A DNA stretch of 9,210 nucleotides from a bacterium. GTDB lineage: Bacteria; Vulcanimicrobiota; Xenobia; Xenobiales; Xenobiaceae. The position numbers and the translations under genes were made by a program. The DNA is taken from NCBI GenBank assembly GCA_017444165.1, contig JAFSXH010000262.1, positions 1-9,210 on the forward strand, read 5' to 3'. The notes below the pieces were generated by a model, which did no database searches, was not told the DNA's origin, and saw only the letters and a list, made by a program, of their open reading frames with translations. This document shows, piece by piece, positions 6,594-9,210 of the stretch; the first letter of the stretch is position 1, and the number at the start of each line of letters is the position of its first letter.

Positions 6594-8045
6594 ATGAATG
6601 ATAAAACTACTTCAGGAGATCATCCCACTGAAAAAAAGCTAGATCCCGCTCTGAAACGCCTTTGGAATCCTATTAACAATTTTATCAACAAGAGTACCTC
6701 CAGCGGAATTGTCTTGCTCTTGTCAACATTGATAGCTCTCGTTTGGGCCAATCTCAATGCAGAAAGCTATCATAACTTCTGGCATATTCACGCCCAATTG
6801 GGTATTGGCAATCGCGTTCTCAGCATGAGTCTAGTAGAATGGGTCAACGATGGCTTGATGACAATCTTCTTCCTCTCTGTAGGTTTAGAGATCAAGCGAG
6901 AGATGCAAGTAGGCGATCTATCCTCGTTCGGTCAAGCTATCTTGCCAGTAACCGCCGCCGCAGGTGGAATGTTAATGCCCGCCCTGTTTTACACCCTTTG
7001 TGCTCACGGTTCACCCTATGCTCACGGTTGGGGAATACCTGTAGCTACAGATATTGCCTTCGCGTTGGGTATTATAACCATGTTAGGCAACAGGGTCCCT
7101 TCCAGCTTGAAGATATTCTTAGCCGCTCTAGCCATAGCCGATGATCTGGGTGCTGTCTTAATTATCGCCTTCTTTTACAGTGCCAATTTAAATTTCACTA
7201 TGTTATTCTTGGCCCTATTGGTCTTACTCTTGCTCTTCATGTGCAACAGAATGGGAGTCAATTACTTAGGGGCTTACATCTTCGGCGGTTTCATACTTTG
7301 GATATTTGTCATGAAGTCTGGTGTTCACGCCACCTTAGCTGGTGTTATGTTAGCCTTCGTCATACCAACCTGGACGGTCATTGACAAAAAACACCTGCGT
7401 CAAACGATGAAACGCGTTGATGCCGTTTTAGCAGAGACTAGCGAACAAGAAAATCAGCTTTTGGCTGATCGCAAAGCCTTGGACTCTATTTCTCTTTTAG
7501 GTGTACAGACATTCAAAGCCCTGCCAAGATTGACAGTTATCGAAGAGTATATTGCTACTTCTGTAAATATGGTCATTATGCCAATCTTTGCTTTGGCCAA
7601 CAGTGGCGTAGTAGTAGGAGATATAAATTTAATTGATTTTCTGCACAGCTCCTTGAGCCACGGCATAGCCCTGGGTTTAATATGCGGCAAACCCATAGGC
7701 ATAACTTTGGGAACACTCTTAACTATAAAATCAGGCTTAGCTAGTTTGCCACGCCGAGCCACTTGGAGTCAAATTTTCGGTGTCGGCATGCTGGGCGGCA
7801 TTGGTTTTACGATGTCGTTATTCGTAACTGGTCTGTCGATAAGTAAGGGAGCCCACGAAGAAGTAGCCAAATTAGCGATTCTCTGTTCCTCAACCACTGC
7901 AGGAATATTAGGCTTTATTTGGCTCTACCTCCATCCGCAAAAGTTGAACAAAAAAGGTTCCTCTAAAACTAGTATCGGTGAACAGAAAGATCAACTGCCA
8001 AAAGAAAAGGCAGAGCAGCCTCCAGTTCAACCCACTGCAACATAA
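6594..8045 (+). CDS. nhaA: Na+/H+ antiporter NhaA
   Basis: The 483-residue protein is an inner-membrane NhaA antiporter, which exports Na+ (or Li+) in exchange for H+ and serves pH and salt homeostasis. Key residues of the E. coli protein are all found: ATDIAFALG with Asp153 (E. coli Asp133), IADDLGAV with Asp183-Asp184 (the Asp163-Asp164 ion site), SGVHATLAG with His245 (the His225 pH-response residue) and CGKPIGI with Lys366 (Lys300). FFLSVGLEIKRE and GGIGFTMSLF are family signatures. About twelve hydrophobic segments span residues 35-445. It is longer than E. coli NhaA (388 residues) through an N-terminal extension, a charged loop at about 263-312 and a hydrophilic tail after residue 447 rich in K, Q, E and P, probably cytoplasmic. 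It is transcribed alone, divergent from the 558-residue gene and convergent with the DUF6273-like gene. It looks intact and functional, and unrelated to the kinase genes. Confidence 0.97.
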   Translation: MNDKTTSGDHPTEKKLDPALKRLWNPINNFINKSTSSGIVLLLSTLIALVWANLNAESYHNFWHIHAQLGIGNRVLSMSLVEWVNDGLMTIFFLSVGLEIKREMQVGDLSSFGQAILPVTAAAGGMLMPALFYTLCAHGSPYAHGWGIPVATDIAFALGIITMLGNRVPSSLKIFLAALAIADDLGAVLIIAFFYSANLNFTMLFLALLVLLLLFMCNRMGVNYLGAYIFGGFILWIFVMKSGVHATLAGVMLAFVIPTWTVIDKKHLRQTMKRVDAVLAETSEQENQLLADRKALDSISLLGVQTFKALPRLTVIEEYIATSVNMVIMPIFALANSGVVVGDINLIDFLHSSLSHGIALGLICGKPIGITLGTLLTIKSGLASLPRRATWSQIFGVGMLGGIGFTMSLFVTGLSISKGAHEEVAKLAILCSSTTAGILGFIWLYLHPQKLNKKGSSKTSIGEQKDQLPKEKAEQPPVQPTAT

Positions 8046-8060
8046 GCTAAATAAACACAG

Positions 8061-8090
8061 ACTGGCACTTCAATAGAAGTGCCAGTTTTG
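8061..8090 (+). terminator. Rho-independent terminator of nhaA
   Basis: An 11-bp perfect stem ACTGGCACTTC/GAAGTGCCAGT (8061-8071 with 8076-8086) with an AATA loop runs straight into a short T run (TTTT, then GTATTT), 15 bp after the nhaA stop. On the opposite strand the stem is followed by only a weak T-rich stretch, so termination of the convergent gene here is possible but less sure. Confidence 0.9.
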
Positions 8091-8128
8091 TATTTACAAT
8101 CTATCCTCTCTTATGACCTCAGCTTCCT

Positions 8129-8163
8129 TCAGCGCAAGGCTCTAAGATTTTAGATTGCGCTGA
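8129..8163. repeat. Two-tier hairpin without T run downstream of the DUF6273-like gene
   Basis: TCAGCGCAA (8129-8137) pairs perfectly with TTGCGCTGA (8155-8163). Inside, after a 3-nt GGC bulge, TCTAA (8141-8145) pairs with TTAGA (8150-8154) around a GATT loop. On the minus strand it starts 24 bp after the stop codon but is followed by AAGGAAGC, not by T, so it is not a standard intrinsic terminator. It could stabilise the mRNA 3' end, bind a protein or form a cruciform. Confidence 0.6.
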
Positions 8164-8227
8164 TATTAGAGGTGAAGATAGTAGATTTTAGATGGCGAGT
8201 TGTAAGGCGGGACGAATAGAGGTGAAG
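8145..8227 (-). repeat. Imperfect duplication of the DUF6273-like gene's 3' end
   Basis: The last codons and stop (8227-8183) begin CTTCACCTCTA and end CGCCATCTAAAATCT. Directly downstream (8177-8145) the same flanks recur: CTTCACCTCTA identical and CGCAATCTAAAATCT matching 14 of 15, but with a shorter middle. The second copy is thus a 33-bp shortened remnant of the 45-bp gene end. Confidence 0.65.
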
Positions 8228-9210
8228 TCATTATTAACGTTGTCGGTGTAGCTAAAGCTACCAGCACCGCTCACGTACGACGCATAATAGTAGGTATGGT
8301 AGCGGGAACGAAGCCACCAAAGTGCCGCACCATTATTATCTGTAGATACACCATTTTTTACAACATAACCTGTAGGCTTACATATACGATCATTATTATT
8401 AGCAAATAAACTTTCAGCCTCATCTACGCTCAACAAAAATACATTGTCCTCGGTCGAAGGACCAGCGTTATTCGCAAGCGTTGCTTTTTTGATTAAAGAT
8501 TGCTCTTGTTCATTAAACGCCTTTTTGTAAAATTCATCGTTCAACCAACGTCTCAAAGTGCAATCTGACCAAGTTATATCACAACGAGATTCGTTATAAC
8601 GCTTGCAATCCAACCCCATATCAGCAATAACCAGCAAACTGCCAGTATCACGGCGCAACACTCGCCAAACTATAGGTTCAACCTCACCGTTAGGCCCCTG
8701 GGGATATTGACCAAACTTAAAAGTTTTACCTATTAACTGCTCCTTATTTACACAATCTCCACTCCCTAATGTTTGCAAAATCTTGATTATTTCATCCTCA
8801 AAGAGAAGTTGTACTTGTTCAGCTCCTGAAATTAATTTACAATCGACAGCAAACTCTATAATCTGCAATGAATTATTGACTACAGCCAAACTCAACGGCT
8901 TTATGAATTTTGACAATACTGAACCATCGCTACCTTTTAGGAGGAGAGTCAGAGAGGGAAGCTCAAACTTCGGATTAAAAATCCTAAACTTGTATCTTAT
9001 AATAACCTGACCAGTTCTTGCCCGAGCGTTATAGAAGAGTATAAAATCACCCTTAATCATTTGCCTATTAGCTAACTCATCGCTAAAACTCCAGGAACAT
9101 TCCACTAATTCCGCAAAATCAGTAAGTTCAAAAGTATCTGGAACTTTACAACCCGAAAAAGAAAATAATTCAGCTAATCTTTGCAACAAATCGCTATCAC
9201 CAATAAAACC
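8188..9210 (-). CDS. Protein with C-terminal DUF6273-like domain, 5' end beyond the window
   Basis: The frame is open to the right edge, giving 340 visible residues; the TTG at 9189 is not a convincing start, since codons for GFIGDSD precede it without a stop. Visible residues about 50-145 are beta-rich (QVIIRYKFRIF, LPSLTLLLKG, SLQIIEFAVDC, VQLLFEDE) and unassigned. From residue 160 the pattern is DUF6273-like: GKTFKFGQYPQ, IVWRVL, LLVIADMGLDCKRYN, W-SDCTLRRWLNDEFYKKAF, ALWWLRSR and the closing SIRPALQLAI. I recall this family as an accessory domain repeated across many loci in gut anaerobes and probably related to the C-type-lectin-like/formylglycine-generating fold; its biochemical role is unknown. 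The segment between WWLRSR and RPAL is rich in Y, S, N, D and G, typical of the family but also of hypervariable ligand-binding faces. The gene converges on nhaA. The beta-rich region is not clearly a TerD domain, which I considered because of DFILFYN. Confidence 0.8.
   Translation of the reverse strand, partial: GFIGDSDLLQRLAELFSFSGCKVPDTFELTDFAELVECSWSFSDELANRQMIKGDFILFYNARARTGQVIIRYKFRIFNPKFELPSLTLLLKGSDGSVLSKFIKPLSLAVVNNSLQIIEFAVDCKLISGAEQVQLLFEDEIIKILQTLGSGDCVNKEQLIGKTFKFGQYPQGPNGEVEPIVWRVLRRDTGSLLVIADMGLDCKRYNESRCDITWSDCTLRRWLNDEFYKKAFNEQEQSLIKKATLANNAGPSTEDNVFLLSVDEAESLFANNNDRICKPTGYVVKNGVSTDNNGAALWWLRSRYHTYYYASYVSGAGSFSYTDNVNNDFTSIRPALQLAI

Noticed and set aside
7000..7028. Local direct repeat TGCTCACGGTT in nhaA
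   Set aside because: Two nearby copies encode AHG repeats in a periplasmic-loop-like segment. This is a small in-frame duplication with no further sign of mobile or regulatory function.
7454..7762. 102-residue minus-strand frame inside nhaA
   Set aside because: It is antisense to conserved nhaA coding sequence, lacks a ribosome binding site of note and has no recognisable features.
8129..8163. Hairpin as intrinsic terminator of the DUF6273-like gene
   Set aside because: No T run follows on the minus strand (AAGGAAGC instead) nor on the plus strand (TATTAGAG), so it is kept only as an unexplained structured element.
9040..9070. TerD domain suggested by DFILFYN in the DUF6273-like protein
   Set aside because: The acidic calcium-binding residues and the GD-x-DLD pattern expected of TerD are not seen around it, so one short match is not enough.
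9187..9189. TTG at 9189 as the start of the DUF6273-like gene
   Set aside because: The frame continues open through seven more codons to the edge, and TTG is a rare start. The gene is more simply cut by the window.

Overview
The window looks like chromosomal DNA of an anaerobic, probably host-associated bacterium, perhaps a gut Firmicute or Negativicute. This rests on indirect signs: about 60 % AT by eye, strong GGAG/GGGGAG ribosome binding sites, a BspA-type leucine-rich-repeat protein and a DUF6273-type paralogous domain, both of which are often expanded in such genomes. No marker fixes the taxon.

Layout, left to right. Positions 1-70 (minus) hold the first 23 codons of a membrane or secreted protein that runs off the left edge. 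Positions 71-396 are mostly non-coding, with a doubtful 42-codon plus-strand ORF, a TTCGTAA heptamer tandem repeat (261-295) and a 12-bp direct repeat. On the minus strand then lie a 406-residue LRR protein (397-1617), a 981-residue Ser/Thr kinase-STAND NTPase-TPR fusion (1735-4680) and an unrecognised 558-residue protein (4767-6443). Transcription runs from 6443 towards 397, so the unrecognised gene is first, the kinase second and the LRR gene third. A divergent nhaA Na+/H+ antiporter gene (6594-8045, plus) follows, closed by a clear intrinsic terminator. The right end is a minus-strand gene, cut by the window edge, whose product ends in a DUF6273-like domain (8188-9210).

How the genes may work together. 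The kinase fusion is the centrepiece: an apparently active kinase, an NB-ARC-like ATPase switch and a TPR array in one chain, the build of a bacterial NLR/STAND signalling or defence protein. The 558-residue protein lies 86 bp upstream on the same strand and is a plausible partner. The LRR gene is separated by a strong terminator, yet that terminator contains what looks like the LRR gene's own promoter, with TTGACA spanning the hairpin loop and stem. nhaA appears to be an ordinary housekeeping neighbour.

Points most worth following: the kinase-STAND-TPR fusion and its partner; a G7 tract in the codons of the kinase ATP loop, where a one-base slip either way truncates the protein; the promoter inside a terminator; and the 3' end of the DUF6273-like gene, which is partly duplicated downstream next to a hairpin and whose last codons are almost all NNY, a pattern to test for diversity-generating retroelement targeting. 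No reverse transcriptase, template repeat, transposase, CRISPR array, tRNA or rRNA is visible in the window.
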